Part shown: piece by piece, positions 49,026 through 57,966 of the stretch
How positions within the stretch are numbered: position 1 is the first letter of the stretch
Layout of the letters: each line of letters begins with the position of its first letter
Assembly: GCF_012926505.1 (NCBI RefSeq)
Contig: NZ_JABBNT010000001.1
Span: 1,054,001-1,118,000 of the forward strand
From: Pacificispira spongiicola
GTDB taxonomy: Bacteria > Pseudomonadota > Alphaproteobacteria > UBA8366 > Aestuariispiraceae
Length of the DNA: 64,000 bases
Direction: 5' to 3'
Program-made: the position numbers and the translations under genes
The notes under the pieces: model-generated
Seen by the model: the letters and a program-made list of their open reading frames with translations, nothing else
What the model was told of the DNA's origin: nothing
The model's database searches: none

Positions 49026-50714
49026 ATGTCCTTTTTCAAGAATCTCTCGATTTCCGCGAAGATGATGACCATCATTTTCGCGCTTACCGCGACGGTAGCC
49101 ATCGTCGCCGTCATTACCTTGAACAGCCTGCAAAGCGTGATGTACGCCGAACGTCTGGCCAAATTGAAGGCCCTGACCGAGGCCAGCGTCAACATTGCCA
49201 ATGGACTGGACCAAAAAGTCCAGGCCGGAACGCTGACCAAGGACGAAGCGCTCGCGCTTTGGATCGATACGACAAGCCACATGGTCTATGAAGGCAAGGA
49301 ATACGTCTTTGCCAACGACCTAAAAGGAGTCTCCGTCGCCCATATCCGCCCGGACATGGTCGGAAAGAACCTGTGGGAACTGAAAGACTCCAAGGGCAAT
49401 GCGATCGTTCAGAACATGATTGCGGCCGCGAAATCCAGCCCAGATGGCGGGCCGTCGGAATATCTGTGGCCGAAGACAAAGGACGCAGAACCAGTCACGA
49501 AGATTACGTGGTCACGTATAGTACCCGCCTTCGACATCATGGTCGGCACCGGTGTCTATGTCGATGATCTGGACGCGGCTTTCTGGGAAGAAGTAACCCG
49601 CGTCGGTATCATCGTGATCGTCCTGGTCGGTATCGCCATCCTGATCGCCGTTTTCGTATCGCGCGACGTTGCCGGGTCCCTGAAGCTCGTTTCCGGGATC
49701 ATGAACCGGATGAGCGAGGGCGAATACGACATCGACGTACCGGATCAAACCCGAAAAGACGAAATCGGCTCGATCACACGCGGTTTGGAAGTCCTGCGGG
49801 GCAGCGCCCAGGAAGCCGAGCGCCTGCGGGCGGAGCAAGAGGCCTCCAAGGAGCGCGCTGCGGAACAGCGCAAGGCCGACCTGGCCCGGATCGCCGACCA
49901 GTTTCAGCAGACCATCGAAGACGTCGTCGCCCGCGTCTCCAGCACCGCCGATCAGGTGCGTGACGGATCGACGAAAATGTCCGACACAGCCTCCGCAACC
50001 CGCGATCAGGCGGCCCTGGCCACGACCGCGACGGCGGATTCCGCTGAAAACGTGTCCACCGTGGCGGCGGCAACCGAAGAACTGATCGCGTCGATCCGCG
50101 AAATCGGCCGTCAGACCGAAACCGCCCGCGAGGTCAGCCAGAATGCCGTGTCCGCTACCGAACGGTCGGCCGCCCGTGTTCAGGGGCTGGTCGAAGCGGC
50201 GGCGAAGATCGGCGATGTGTTGAACCTGATTTCCGAAATCGCCGAACAGACCAACCTGCTGGCGTTGAACGCCACGATCGAAGCGGCCCGCGCCGGAGAG
50301 GCCGGGAAAGGCTTCGCCGTCGTCGCCAGCGAGGTCAAGGCCCTGGCCCAGCAGACGCAGCGCGCGACAGACGACATCAACGCGCATATCGAGGGCATCC
50401 GAAAGGCCGTCGATGGCACGGCGGGGGAGATGACGGAAATCCGTGACATCATCACCAGTGTGTCGGAGTCGGCGACCGCGATCAGCGCCGCCATCGAGGA
50501 ACAGTCGGCGGCAACGCAGGAAATCGTGCGCAACGTCCAACAGGCCTCCCAAGGCACGCAGCAGGTGACGCACAGTGTACAGACGGTCAGCCATTCGGCG
50601 GAAGAAGCGGGCGCGGTCGCCGCATCCCTGCTGGAATCGTCGAACAACCTGTCCGGTAACGCCCAGACCCTGCGCCAGAAGGTCAGCGAGTTCCTGGCTT
50701 CTTTGAAATCGTAA
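49026..50714 (+). CDS. Methyl-accepting chemotaxis protein with Cache-type sensor
   Basis: A 562-aa transmembrane chemoreceptor. It has an N-terminal helix (about 12-32), a periplasmic sCache_2-like domain ([23 protein letters not shown] and [12 protein letters not shown] motifs), a second helix (about 190-212), a HAMP linker and a long coiled-coil signalling domain with the hairpin tip [35 protein letters not shown] (quoted in parts by family consensus). Ligand is unknown; sCache_2 receptors often sense organic acids. The ATG at 49026 is preferred over a GTG three codons earlier. It ends at a strong terminator. Confidence 0.94.
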   Translation: MSFFKNLSISAKMMTIIFALTATVAIVAVITLNSLQSVMYAERLAKLKALTEASVNIANGLDQKVQAGTLTKDEALALWIDTTSHMVYEGKEYVFANDLKGVSVAHIRPDMVGKNLWELKDSKGNAIVQNMIAAAKSSPDGGPSEYLWPKTKDAEPVTKITWSRIVPAFDIMVGTGVYVDDLDAAFWEEVTRVGIIVIVLVGIAILIAVFVSRDVAGSLKLVSGIMNRMSEGEYDIDVPDQTRKDEIGSITRGLEVLRGSAQEAERLRAEQEASKERAAEQRKADLARIADQFQQTIEDVVARVSSTADQVRDGSTKMSDTASATRDQAALATTATADSAENVSTVAAATEELIASIREIGRQTETAREVSQNAVSATERSAARVQGLVEAAAKIGDVLNLISEIAEQTNLLALNATIEAARAGEAGKGFAVVASEVKALAQQTQRATDDINAHIEGIRKAVDGTAGEMTEIRDIITSVSESATAISAAIEEQSAATQEIVRNVQQASQGTQQVTHSVQTVSHSAEEAGAVAASLLESSNNLSGNAQTLRQKVSEFLASLKS

Positions 50715-50724
50715 GGTAAGATAG

Positions 50725-50756
50725 GGGCCGCCGGACCATCCGGCGGCCCTTTTTTC
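50725..50756 (+). terminator. Rho-independent terminator after the chemoreceptor gene
   Basis: GGGCCGCCGGA (50725-50735) pairs with TCCGGCGGCCC (50739-50749), an 11-bp GC stem with a 3-base loop, followed by TTTTTT. Confidence 0.92.
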
Positions 50757-50774
50757 TTACCGAACGATCAGTTT

Positions 50775-51248
50775 ATGCCGGACGCGCCTTCCAACAGTAT
50801 CCCGTCCCCTTCCTCGCCCCCCGGCGTCCGCGCTGTCTTTGACTATTGGATCGGTATACGCGCCGCCCGGCATCTACCGTTAAGGGCCGATTTCGATCCG
50901 ATGGCGATCCGCAAGCACCTCCCCTCGGTGCTTCTCGTCGATATCGAAGGCCTAACGAACGACGGCACCGGCATTTATCGCTACAGATTGGCCGGAGAAC
51001 GGGAAATCCAGGCCCGCGGCGTGAATCCGAAGGGGCGTCTGGTGACGGAAGCCTATTACGGTCCCGCCGCCGACGTTTCCATTGCAAATTTCGAAACCGT
51101 CCGCACCACCTGCGCGCCCCATTTTATCGTGCTGGAATTCGTGAACGACCGGGGACTGCGTGTGAATGAGGAAAGCGTCCTACTGCCATTTTCCGAAGAC
51201 GGTCAGACGGTAAGCCAGATTCTCGTTTTTTCGGAAGAACGACGCTGA
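50775..51248 (+). CDS. PAS_5-type sensory protein, second copy
   Basis: A 157-aa soluble protein with the PAS_5-type layout: FDYWIGIRAARHLPLRADFDP, a LPSVLLVDIEG strand, YRYRLAGEREIQARG and a final SQILVFSE strand. This is the same family as the gene at 14604, without an output domain. It starts 18 bases after the chemoreceptor terminator and is followed by a 161-base gap before phnD. Function unknown. Confidence 0.65.
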   Translation: MPDAPSNSIPSPSSPPGVRAVFDYWIGIRAARHLPLRADFDPMAIRKHLPSVLLVDIEGLTNDGTGIYRYRLAGEREIQARGVNPKGRLVTEAYYGPAADVSIANFETVRTTCAPHFIVLEFVNDRGLRVNEESVLLPFSEDGQTVSQILVFSEERR

Positions 51249-51409
51249 TCCGCCCCACCGCTTGTTACGGTTTGAAGACGGTTCCCTGACAAATCCCGGA
51301 CTCCCTCCAGCCGAACATCATGGCCAATTCACTGGCGGGCCATATGGCATTCATCGGACTGGCGTAGAAATCCCCCCACCAAAGCCACGTCCTGAAGGGG
51401 GATACAGCG

Positions 51410-52294
51410 ATGAAGAAACTGTTTGCGATGCTGGCCTTCGCGGTACTGACCGCGACCGCCGGTGCATCGGCGAAGGCCGATACGGTAAAATTGGCCGTGA
51501 CCGATCTGGTCGGTCTGGAAGAATTGCAGCGGGAATTCGGCAAGTTTGTCGAGGTTCTGGAAGACGCCACCGGACAGGAAATCGAATTCCTGCCTGTCAC
51601 GAACCGTACCGCCGCGGTCGAGGCCCTGCGCTTCGGCAAGGTCGACTTCGTTCTGACCGGCCCGGCCGAATATGTTGTCATGAAAAAGCGTACGGATGCC
51701 GAAATCGTCGTCGGCTTCTCCCGTCCGGACTATTTCGCGGTGCTGATCACCTTGGCGGATAACGGCTATTCCCTGCCGTCCGATCTGAAGGGTCAGAAAG
51801 TCGCCATGGGCTCCGCGGGATCGACGTCGAAGCATCTTGGTCCGATACAGGTCCTCGCCGATTACGGGCTGGAACCGTTGAAGGATGTCGAAGTCATCCA
51901 CACTAAGGTCCCGGTCGCCTGGGAAGCTCTGAAGCGCGGCGACGTCGCCGCCATGGGCGTCAACCACCTGAAATTCCTGGCCCTGCGCGACAAGGAAGCG
52001 GAAGCGGGCGGCCTGCCCCCCGGTGCCTTCCGCGTCATCGGTCGCGGTCCGGACCTGCCGAACGACGTACTCATGGCCGGCAAGCATGTCGACGCCGCTA
52101 TCGTCGCGTCGTTCAAAAAGGCCTTCGTCGAACGCTCCGACGATCTGATCGCCGCTATCCTGACCGGCGACGACAACAAGAAATACGCCGGGATGCGGTT
52201 CATCACGAATATCAAGGACAGCAACTACAATTACGTTCGCAGCATGTATGCGACGGCGGGTTACCCGGAATATGCCGACTTCATCGGCAACTGA
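51410..52294 (+). CDS. phnD: Phosphate/phosphonate ABC transporter substrate-binding protein
   Basis: A 294-aa periplasmic binding protein of the PhnD/SsuA group. A cleavable signal peptide covers about residues 1-22 (ending ASAKA). Typical segments are FLPVTNRTAAVEALRFGKVDF and GSAGSTSKHLGPIQVLADYGL (each shortened here). It would bind a phosphonate or related oxyanion. It begins a phnD-phnC-phnE-phnM unit; the next gene overlaps by 23 bases. The start has AAGGGGG upstream. Confidence 0.9.
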   Translation: MKKLFAMLAFAVLTATAGASAKADTVKLAVTDLVGLEELQREFGKFVEVLEDATGQEIEFLPVTNRTAAVEALRFGKVDFVLTGPAEYVVMKKRTDAEIVVGFSRPDYFAVLITLADNGYSLPSDLKGQKVAMGSAGSTSKHLGPIQVLADYGLEPLKDVEVIHTKVPVAWEALKRGDVAAMGVNHLKFLALRDKEAEAGGLPPGAFRVIGRGPDLPNDVLMAGKHVDAAIVASFKKAFVERSDDLIAAILTGDDNKKYAGMRFITNIKDSNYNYVRSMYATAGYPEYADFIGN

Positions 52295-53162
52295 CCGGGT
52301 TCGGGTCCTGCGCCCGCAGGATACCGATACGACGGCATTGGCGGGGGAGACGCACAAAGCGTCTTCCCCCCAGGCTTTCGACGGACCGGCGCGGCGTCCA
52401 AACGCTCAGACGGCCCTATCCGTAACCGGGTTGCGGAAAAGCTATAACGGTCGAACCGAGGTCTTGAAGGGAATCGACTTCGCCATCGACGACGGCGAAG
52501 CGGTCGGCATCATCGGCGCCAACGGGTCGGGCAAAAGCACGGCGCTGCGTTGCGCCCTGCGTCTGATCGAACCGAGCGCGGGCAGTATCCATCTGGGCGG
52601 GCTGAATATCACCGGCTTTCACGGCAAAGACCTGCGCCGCGCGCGGTCCCGGATCGGCTTCGTGTTCCAGAAACACAATCTAAGTCCCAACCTGTCCGTC
52701 CTGACCAACGTCGTTCATGGCGGGCTGGCGCGCGGACATGGCATTCGCGCCTGGAGTCAGGCTTTCGCCGGGGCGGAGGAACGCCGCCGCGCGATGGACT
52801 GCCTGGATCAGGTCGGTCTTGCCGATCTGGCGGAACGCCGCGCGGGGCGTCTTTCCGGCGGTCAGTCCCAGCGTGTCGCCATCGCCCGCGCCCTGATGCA
52901 GGAACCGGTCATGATCGTCGCGGACGAACCCGTGGCCAGTCTGGACCCCAAGGCAGGGGAAGACGTGATGGACCTGTTCAGGCAGCTTCGCGTGGATCGG
53001 GGCATCACCCTGGTCTTCGTGTCCCATAATTTGGAACACGCGCTGTCCTATTCGGATCGCCTGATCGGTTTGCGGCAAGGAAGTCTGGTTCTCGACCGTC
53101 CGACCGCCGGTCTGGAACCTCAGCAACTTGCCTGGCTATACGAAACGGAGGCGACGGCATGA
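52272..53162 (+). CDS. phnC: Phosphonate-type ABC transporter ATP-binding protein
   Basis: A 296-aa ABC ATPase: Walker A GANGSGKST (about residues 83-91), signature LSGGQSQRVAIARAL, Walker B VMIVADEP and the switch His in VFVSHN. It carries an unusual ~50-residue N-terminal extension before the ATPase core, rich in Thr, Ala and Pro and partly encoded by the overlap with phnD. The ATG at 52272 is chosen. The stop overlaps phnE as ATGA. Confidence 0.92.
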   Translation: MPTSSATDRVRVLRPQDTDTTALAGETHKASSPQAFDGPARRPNAQTALSVTGLRKSYNGRTEVLKGIDFAIDDGEAVGIIGANGSGKSTALRCALRLIEPSAGSIHLGGLNITGFHGKDLRRARSRIGFVFQKHNLSPNLSVLTNVVHGGLARGHGIRAWSQAFAGAEERRRAMDCLDQVGLADLAERRAGRLSGGQSQRVAIARALMQEPVMIVADEPVASLDPKAGEDVMDLFRQLRVDRGITLVFVSHNLEHALSYSDRLIGLRQGSLVLDRPTAGLEPQQLAWLYETEATA

Positions 53163-53977
53163 CGGCCAAACCGACCTTCCATCCGCCCGCCCGCTGGTCG
53201 GCGCCGGGCGTGGTGCCCAGCGTCCTCTATGTCGGTTTCGTCGCCTTCTTCGCCTGGTCGTTGAGCCGCGCCGGCATTTCGATTTCCGAACTGATTTCCG
53301 GCATCCCTGCCATGGGCGTGATCGCATCGGAAATGGTGCCGCCCGCGACCGACCGTTTCATGCCGATGCTGAATTCCGTTCTGGTGACCTTTCAGATGGC
53401 CTTGGTGGGCGCGGTCGTCGGGGTTGTGTTGAGCTTCCCCATCGCCGTCCTGGCGGCCCGGAACCTGTCCCCGCATCCTGTCGTCTACAACGTCACCCGC
53501 GCCGTGGTCAGTTTCATGCGCACGGTGCCGGACCTCGCCTGGGCCTTGTTTTTCGTCGCGTCCGTCGGCCTGGGCCCCTTCGCGGGGACCCTGGCGCTGA
53601 TCGTCGATACCATCGGATTCTGCGGCCGCTTTTTCGCCGAAAGCATGGAGGAGGTGGATCCCGGCCCGTCGGAAGCCCTGACCGCGATGGGGGCCGGACG
53701 CCTGGATATCGTCGCCTGCGCCGTCGTTCCGGCGGCCACGCCCGGCCTGACCAACGCGGCGCTCTTCTCTCTGGAAAAAGCAGTGCGGTCCTCCGTCGTC
53801 CTCGGCCTCGTCGGGGCCGGTGGGATCGGCGCGGAATTGGCTGTGTCCATGGAAATGTTCCGCTACGATCAGGCCGCGACCATCGTTTTGATGATTTTCG
53901 TTCTGGTCCTGGGCGTCGAACGGTTCAGCGCCTGGGCACGGTCGCGCCTGCTGGACAGCGTCAGCCCCGCACTCTAA
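53159..53977 (+). CDS. phnE: Phosphonate-type ABC transporter permease
   Basis: A 272-aa permease with about six helices and the PhnE-type EAA loop (EALTAMGAGRLDIVACAVVP near residues 178-197). It pairs with PhnC and PhnD for import of phosphonate or a related compound. Start overlaps the phnC stop; phnM follows after 33 bases. Confidence 0.92.
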   Translation: MTAKPTFHPPARWSAPGVVPSVLYVGFVAFFAWSLSRAGISISELISGIPAMGVIASEMVPPATDRFMPMLNSVLVTFQMALVGAVVGVVLSFPIAVLAARNLSPHPVVYNVTRAVVSFMRTVPDLAWALFFVASVGLGPFAGTLALIVDTIGFCGRFFAESMEEVDPGPSEALTAMGAGRLDIVACAVVPAATPGLTNAALFSLEKAVRSSVVLGLVGAGGIGAELAVSMEMFRYDQAATIVLMIFVLVLGVERFSAWARSRLLDSVSPAL

Positions 53978-54010
53978 CGCCCGACATCCCACTCGTTACG
54001 GATTATCGCC

Positions 54011-55192
54011 ATGCCAGACAGTCTCCCCCCACCTAACAGCTTCGCCCTGCAAAACGTGACCGCCCTTCTGGACGACGGGTTTCAGGACGGCGTCACGATC
54101 ACCGTTCGAGACGGGCGCATCACCGACCTGGATGACGGCCCCGCCGACAGCGACCAGATGATCGACGGGACCGGCATGATGGTCATGCCGGGTCTGGTCG
54201 ACCTGCATGGCGACGGATTCGAACGGGAACTGGCCCCGCGCGCCGGGGTGCATTTCCCGTTGGATCTGGCGATCGAGTCGAATGACGCGAACCTGATCGC
54301 CAGCGGCATCACCACCTTCTTTTATTCCATCACCGATGGGTTCGAGCCGGGCATCCGCAGCCGCAAGACCGTTCGGGACCTGTTGGACGGACTCGACACG
54401 TTGCGCCCGCGCCTGATGTCGGACAGCCGTATTCACATCCGTCATGAATGCGTCGCCACCCAGGACCACGACGAATTGCTGTCCTGGATCCGCAGCCATC
54501 GGATCGATCTTCTGTCGCTGAACGATCACCTGCCCTTTCCGGGCGACGAACGAAAGACCGAACGTTACAAGGCGGGCGCGGCGCGGCGGTTCACCATGTC
54601 GGCGGAGGAATTCGCCGCCTTTTATTCCAGCTTGCTCGAACGCCGTCCGCTCGGCATCGAACAAGGGGCGGAACTGGCGGAAGCCGCGCATGCGGCAGGC
54701 GTGGCATTGGCGTCGCACGACGAAATGACGGATGAGGACGCGGCCCGCGCGGCGGAATTGAACGTGCGCATTTGCGAATTCCCCCTGACCGCCGATTGCG
54801 CGGAAAAGGGATTGGCCCGTGGCGCCACCGTGGTCATGGGCGCGCCCAATCTGGTGCGCGGCGGCAGCCATGTCGGCGGCACCAATGTCCGGGACGAAAT
54901 CGCCGCCGGACGCGTCACGGCGCTGGTCAGCGATTATTATTACCCCAGCCTGTTGCGTGCGCCGTTCCTGGTGGCGGAACTGGGGCTTCTCCCCTTGGAT
55001 CAAGCATGGTCCCTGGTCTCCGGCAACCCGGCGCAAGCCGCAGGATTGGGCGACCGCAAAGGCAAGATCGCCGTCGGCGCGGATGCGGATTTCATCGCCT
55101 TCCGCAGCCCGGACGGCGGGACGCCCAAAGGGTTTCTGGGGGATGTCGCCCTGGTATCCGCTCGCGGCAAGAGACGCGCGGCAATTAGATAA
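54011..55192 (+). CDS. phnM: Alpha-D-ribose 1-methylphosphonate 5-triphosphate diphosphatase (PhnM)
   Basis: A 393-aa amidohydrolase-fold enzyme of the C-P lyase pathway, removing diphosphate from the triphosphate intermediate. Metal-binding motifs include VDLHGDGFERE (60-70) with the PhnM-specific Asp-Leu-His, a SRIHIRHEC segment, and ASHDEMT, with GLGDRKGKIAVGADADFI near the end. Other C-P lyase genes (phnG-L) are not nearby, so the remainder may be elsewhere, or the enzyme may serve another phosphonate route. It is convergent with the AsnC gene. Confidence 0.9.
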   Translation: MPDSLPPPNSFALQNVTALLDDGFQDGVTITVRDGRITDLDDGPADSDQMIDGTGMMVMPGLVDLHGDGFERELAPRAGVHFPLDLAIESNDANLIASGITTFFYSITDGFEPGIRSRKTVRDLLDGLDTLRPRLMSDSRIHIRHECVATQDHDELLSWIRSHRIDLLSLNDHLPFPGDERKTERYKAGAARRFTMSAEEFAAFYSSLLERRPLGIEQGAELAEAAHAAGVALASHDEMTDEDAARAAELNVRICEFPLTADCAEKGLARGATVVMGAPNLVRGGSHVGGTNVRDEIAAGRVTALVSDYYYPSLLRAPFLVAELGLLPLDQAWSLVSGNPAQAAGLGDRKGKIAVGADADFIAFRSPDGGTPKGFLGDVALVSARGKRRAAIR

Positions 55193-55199
55193 ACTGGAA

Positions 55200-55697
55200 T
55201 TAGATAAAGTCGTCAGACTCGGCGTCCGGATCGATCGGCACCCCGTATTCCTGTTTCGACGTGCGGATGCCGATGGCCGATCGAACATGCGCGACATTCG
55301 GCGCCGCCGTCAACTGGCTGGTCAGGAATCGGTTATAGCTGTCCAGATCGCGGGCGACGACCTTCAACAGGAAATCCGTATCGCCCTGCAGCATGTGGCA
55401 TTCGCGGACCAGCGGCCATGTCTTGGCCAGATCTTCGAACTTCCGAAGATCGGTTTCGGCCTGACTGTCCAACCCGACAAAGGCGAAGACGGTGACGTCG
55501 AAGCCCATCATCTCGCCATCGACATCGGCGTGATAGCCGCGGATGAAGCCCGCTTCCTCCAGCGCGCGGACGCGGCGCAGGCAGGGCGGGGCGGAAATGC
55601 CGGCCCGTTTCGCCAAGTCGACATTGGTGATCCGGCCGTCATCCTGCAAATCGCGCAGAATCTTCTTATCGATCTTGTCCAGCTTCGCGCGCCGCAT
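55200..55697 (-). CDS. Lrp/AsnC-family transcriptional regulator
   Basis: A 165-aa regulator with an N-terminal helix-turn-helix (LDKIDKKILRDLQDDG then VDLAKRAGISAPPCLRRVRALE) and a C-terminal RAM/ACT-like ligand domain. Members respond to amino acids. The ATG at 55697 is preferred to an upstream TTG because of the GGGAAG sequence. It is convergent with phnM, so regulation of phn is not implied. Confidence 0.93.
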   Translation of the reverse strand: MRRAKLDKIDKKILRDLQDDGRITNVDLAKRAGISAPPCLRRVRALEEAGFIRGYHADVDGEMMGFDVTVFAFVGLDSQAETDLRKFEDLAKTWPLVRECHMLQGDTDFLLKVVARDLDSYNRFLTSQLTAAPNVAHVRSAIGIRTSKQEYGVPIDPDAESDDFI

Positions 55698-55868
55698 TCC
55701 CGTGCTTCCCGTGTTCAACGCCGACAATCGACTGTCGGCGGATCGTCCATCTTATATGCCAGCAATTACCGCCTCCACCTGTTACACGCAATAATATTAT
55801 ACTGAATTGCCGGATTATGGGAAAATCCGTGGCCGCCCGCCCGCCAACTTGCCGGACCGCACAGACGC

Positions 55869-56870
55869 ATGCATAACCCGCCCATGCAACGCAGCGCCCC
55901 ACGACACGAAGAATCCGCGACCTGTTGGGTGATGACCGACGGGCGGGCCGGAAACCTGTCTTCCGCCCGGGGACTGGCGGAAGTGTTGGGTTTGCCGTTC
56001 TCGATCAAGACGATCCGCTTGCGCCGCCCCTGGATATGGTTGCCGCCGTCCCTGTCGCCGCCCGGTATCTTGGGCGCGGAACTGGAGGACGGATCGCCCC
56101 TCGCCCCGCCCTGGCCGGATCTAATCATCACCTGCGGACGCCGGGCGATCGGTCCTGCGCTGGAAATCAAACGGCGCAGCGGCGGCCATACGAAATGCGT
56201 GCATATCCAGCACCCGCGCCTGGACCCCGCCCGTTTCGACCTTGTCGCGGTGCCCGCCCATGACCGCCTGACCGGCGCGACCGTCGAGGTGACAACCGGT
56301 TCCGTGCACGGCATCACGCGGGCGCGGCTGAACCGGGAAGCCGATTTATGGCGGGACCGGCTATCGCATCTTCCCACGCCACGCGTCGCGGTCCTGATCG
56401 GCGGCAGCAACAGCGCCTATCGTCTGGATGCGGAAACGGGACGGAACATCGGGGCGATGCTGCGCGACATGGCGAAGGCGACCGGCACCGGTCTGATGGT
56501 CACCGGATCGCGCCGCACCGATCCGGACGCATTCAAGGCCGTCCGCAACGCGCTGGCAGATGTTCCGGCCGAAATCTGGTCGGGAGACGGCGACAATCCC
56601 TATTTCGGGTATCTTGGCCTTGCGGACCGTGTCATCGTCACCGGCGACTCGGTTAATATGGTGTCCGAAGCGGCCGCAACGGAAAAGCCGGTTTCGGTGA
56701 TCCGCCTGCCGGTCGTCGGACGGGCGGATAAGTTCGAACGCTTTCACCGCGCGATGGAAGATGCCGGTGCCGCCCGGTCTTTCGACGGCACCCTGGCGGA
56801 TTGGGATCATCGCCCGTTGACGGATACGGCGCGCGTGGCGGAACGGGTAAAAGCTCTGCTTTCCGATTGA
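55869..56870 (+). CDS. ELM1-like (DUF1022) protein
   Basis: A 333-aa protein with the ELM1/GtrOC1 pattern: WVMTDGRAGNLSSARGLAEVLG near the start, LIITCGRRAIGPALEIKR and KCVHIQHPRLDPARFDL in the middle, and a VIVTGDSVNMVSEAA segment near the end that resembles a glycosyltransferase B-fold nucleotide-binding site. The bacterial role is unknown; the plant homologue ELM1 acts in mitochondrial fission. Start codon choice among two early ATGs is uncertain. Confidence 0.8.
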   Translation: MHNPPMQRSAPRHEESATCWVMTDGRAGNLSSARGLAEVLGLPFSIKTIRLRRPWIWLPPSLSPPGILGAELEDGSPLAPPWPDLIITCGRRAIGPALEIKRRSGGHTKCVHIQHPRLDPARFDLVAVPAHDRLTGATVEVTTGSVHGITRARLNREADLWRDRLSHLPTPRVAVLIGGSNSAYRLDAETGRNIGAMLRDMAKATGTGLMVTGSRRTDPDAFKAVRNALADVPAEIWSGDGDNPYFGYLGLADRVIVTGDSVNMVSEAAATEKPVSVIRLPVVGRADKFERFHRAMEDAGAARSFDGTLADWDHRPLTDTARVAERVKALLSD

Positions 56871-56888
56871 GATGAAAGAATTTTCATC
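56871..56888. promoter_or_regulatory. Palindromic operator upstream of LysR gene
   Basis: GATGAAA-GAAT-TTTCATC is a perfect 7-4-7 dyad that begins right at the ELM1 stop and ends 54 bases before the LysR start. It fits a LysR-type site (T-N11-A-like, similar in spirit to MetR boxes), probably autoregulatory. Confidence 0.55.
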
Positions 56889-56942
56889 GATTTTCGGGAA
56901 CCGAGTGCCTATCTAGGGCGGACATGACGGTAGGATATTACG

Positions 56943-57839
56943 ATGGCGATGGATTGGGATAGATTGCGGATCTTTCACGCCGTGGCGGAAGCGGGCAGCT
57001 TCACGCATGCGGGCGAGAAACTGAATCTGAGCCAATCCGCCATCTCTCGGCAGATTTCCGCGCTGGAAGAAAGCGTGCGCGTACCCCTGTTCCATCGTCA
57101 TGCGCGCGGCCTGTTGCTGACCGAACAGGGCGAAATGCTCTACCGCACGGTGAAGGACGTATTCCATAAACTCAGCATGGCCGAAGCACGGTTGGCGGAA
57201 ACCAAGGATCGCCCGTCGGGGCCGCTGAAGGTCACGACGACCATGGCCTTCGGGTCGACCTGGTTGACGCCGCAGATCAAGGAATTCATCGATCTGTTCC
57301 CGGAAGTCGAGGTCACGCTGCTGCTGTCCGACGAGGAATTGGATTTGGGCATGCGGCAGGCCGATGTCGCGATCCGTATGTCTCCCCCCCGGCAGCCGGA
57401 CCTGATCCAGCGTCCGCTGATGAGCGTGAAGCACCTGATTTACGGCAGCCCCGACTATTTCGCGCGGCGCGGAAAACCGGAGACGCCATCCGACCTGGAC
57501 CACCACGATCTCGTGGTCTTCGGGGAAGAAGCGCCGCTGCCGTCCAAGACGATCAACTGGCTGTTGGAAGTGGGCGCGCGTCCGGAAACGCCGCGCCGCC
57601 CGATCCTGCGCGTCAACAATGTCTACGGCATTTACCGCGCCGTCCGGTCGGGCCTGGGTCTCGCCGCGCTACCGGAATTCATGCAGCCGGAACAGACGAA
57701 ACTGGAACCCGTGCTGACCGATCTGGACGGGCCGGTGACCCAGGCTTATTTCGTCTATCCGGAGGAATTGCGGCATTCGAAGCGGATCACGGTGTTCCGG
57801 GACTTCCTGTTGCGGAAGGTCGCGGAACATAATTTCTAG
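56943..57839 (+). CDS. LysR-family transcriptional regulator
   Basis: A 298-aa LTTR. The HTH (SFTHAGEKLNLSQSAISRQISALEE region, residues 20-44) is followed by HARGLLLTEQGE and an effector-binding domain with the SDEELDLGMRQADVAIR segment. Its DNA-binding helix is nearly identical to common alphaproteobacterial LTTRs of unknown inducer. A palindromic operator precedes it. The MFS transporter downstream, 127 bases away on the same strand, is a possible target. Confidence 0.92.
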   Translation: MAMDWDRLRIFHAVAEAGSFTHAGEKLNLSQSAISRQISALEESVRVPLFHRHARGLLLTEQGEMLYRTVKDVFHKLSMAEARLAETKDRPSGPLKVTTTMAFGSTWLTPQIKEFIDLFPEVEVTLLLSDEELDLGMRQADVAIRMSPPRQPDLIQRPLMSVKHLIYGSPDYFARRGKPETPSDLDHHDLVVFGEEAPLPSKTINWLLEVGARPETPRRPILRVNNVYGIYRAVRSGLGLAALPEFMQPEQTKLEPVLTDLDGPVTQAYFVYPEELRHSKRITVFRDFLLRKVAEHNF

Positions 57840-57966
57840 CCGCTCCCCCTCGGTTTTCGGGGCTTCGCGACGAAAATTCCAAAGCTTGTTGCCTCAAACG
57901 TACAAGACATTGGCGTAAGGGTGGCCTAATTCTCTTGGCCAATCGTAACCTAAGGGGTTCCCGCGC

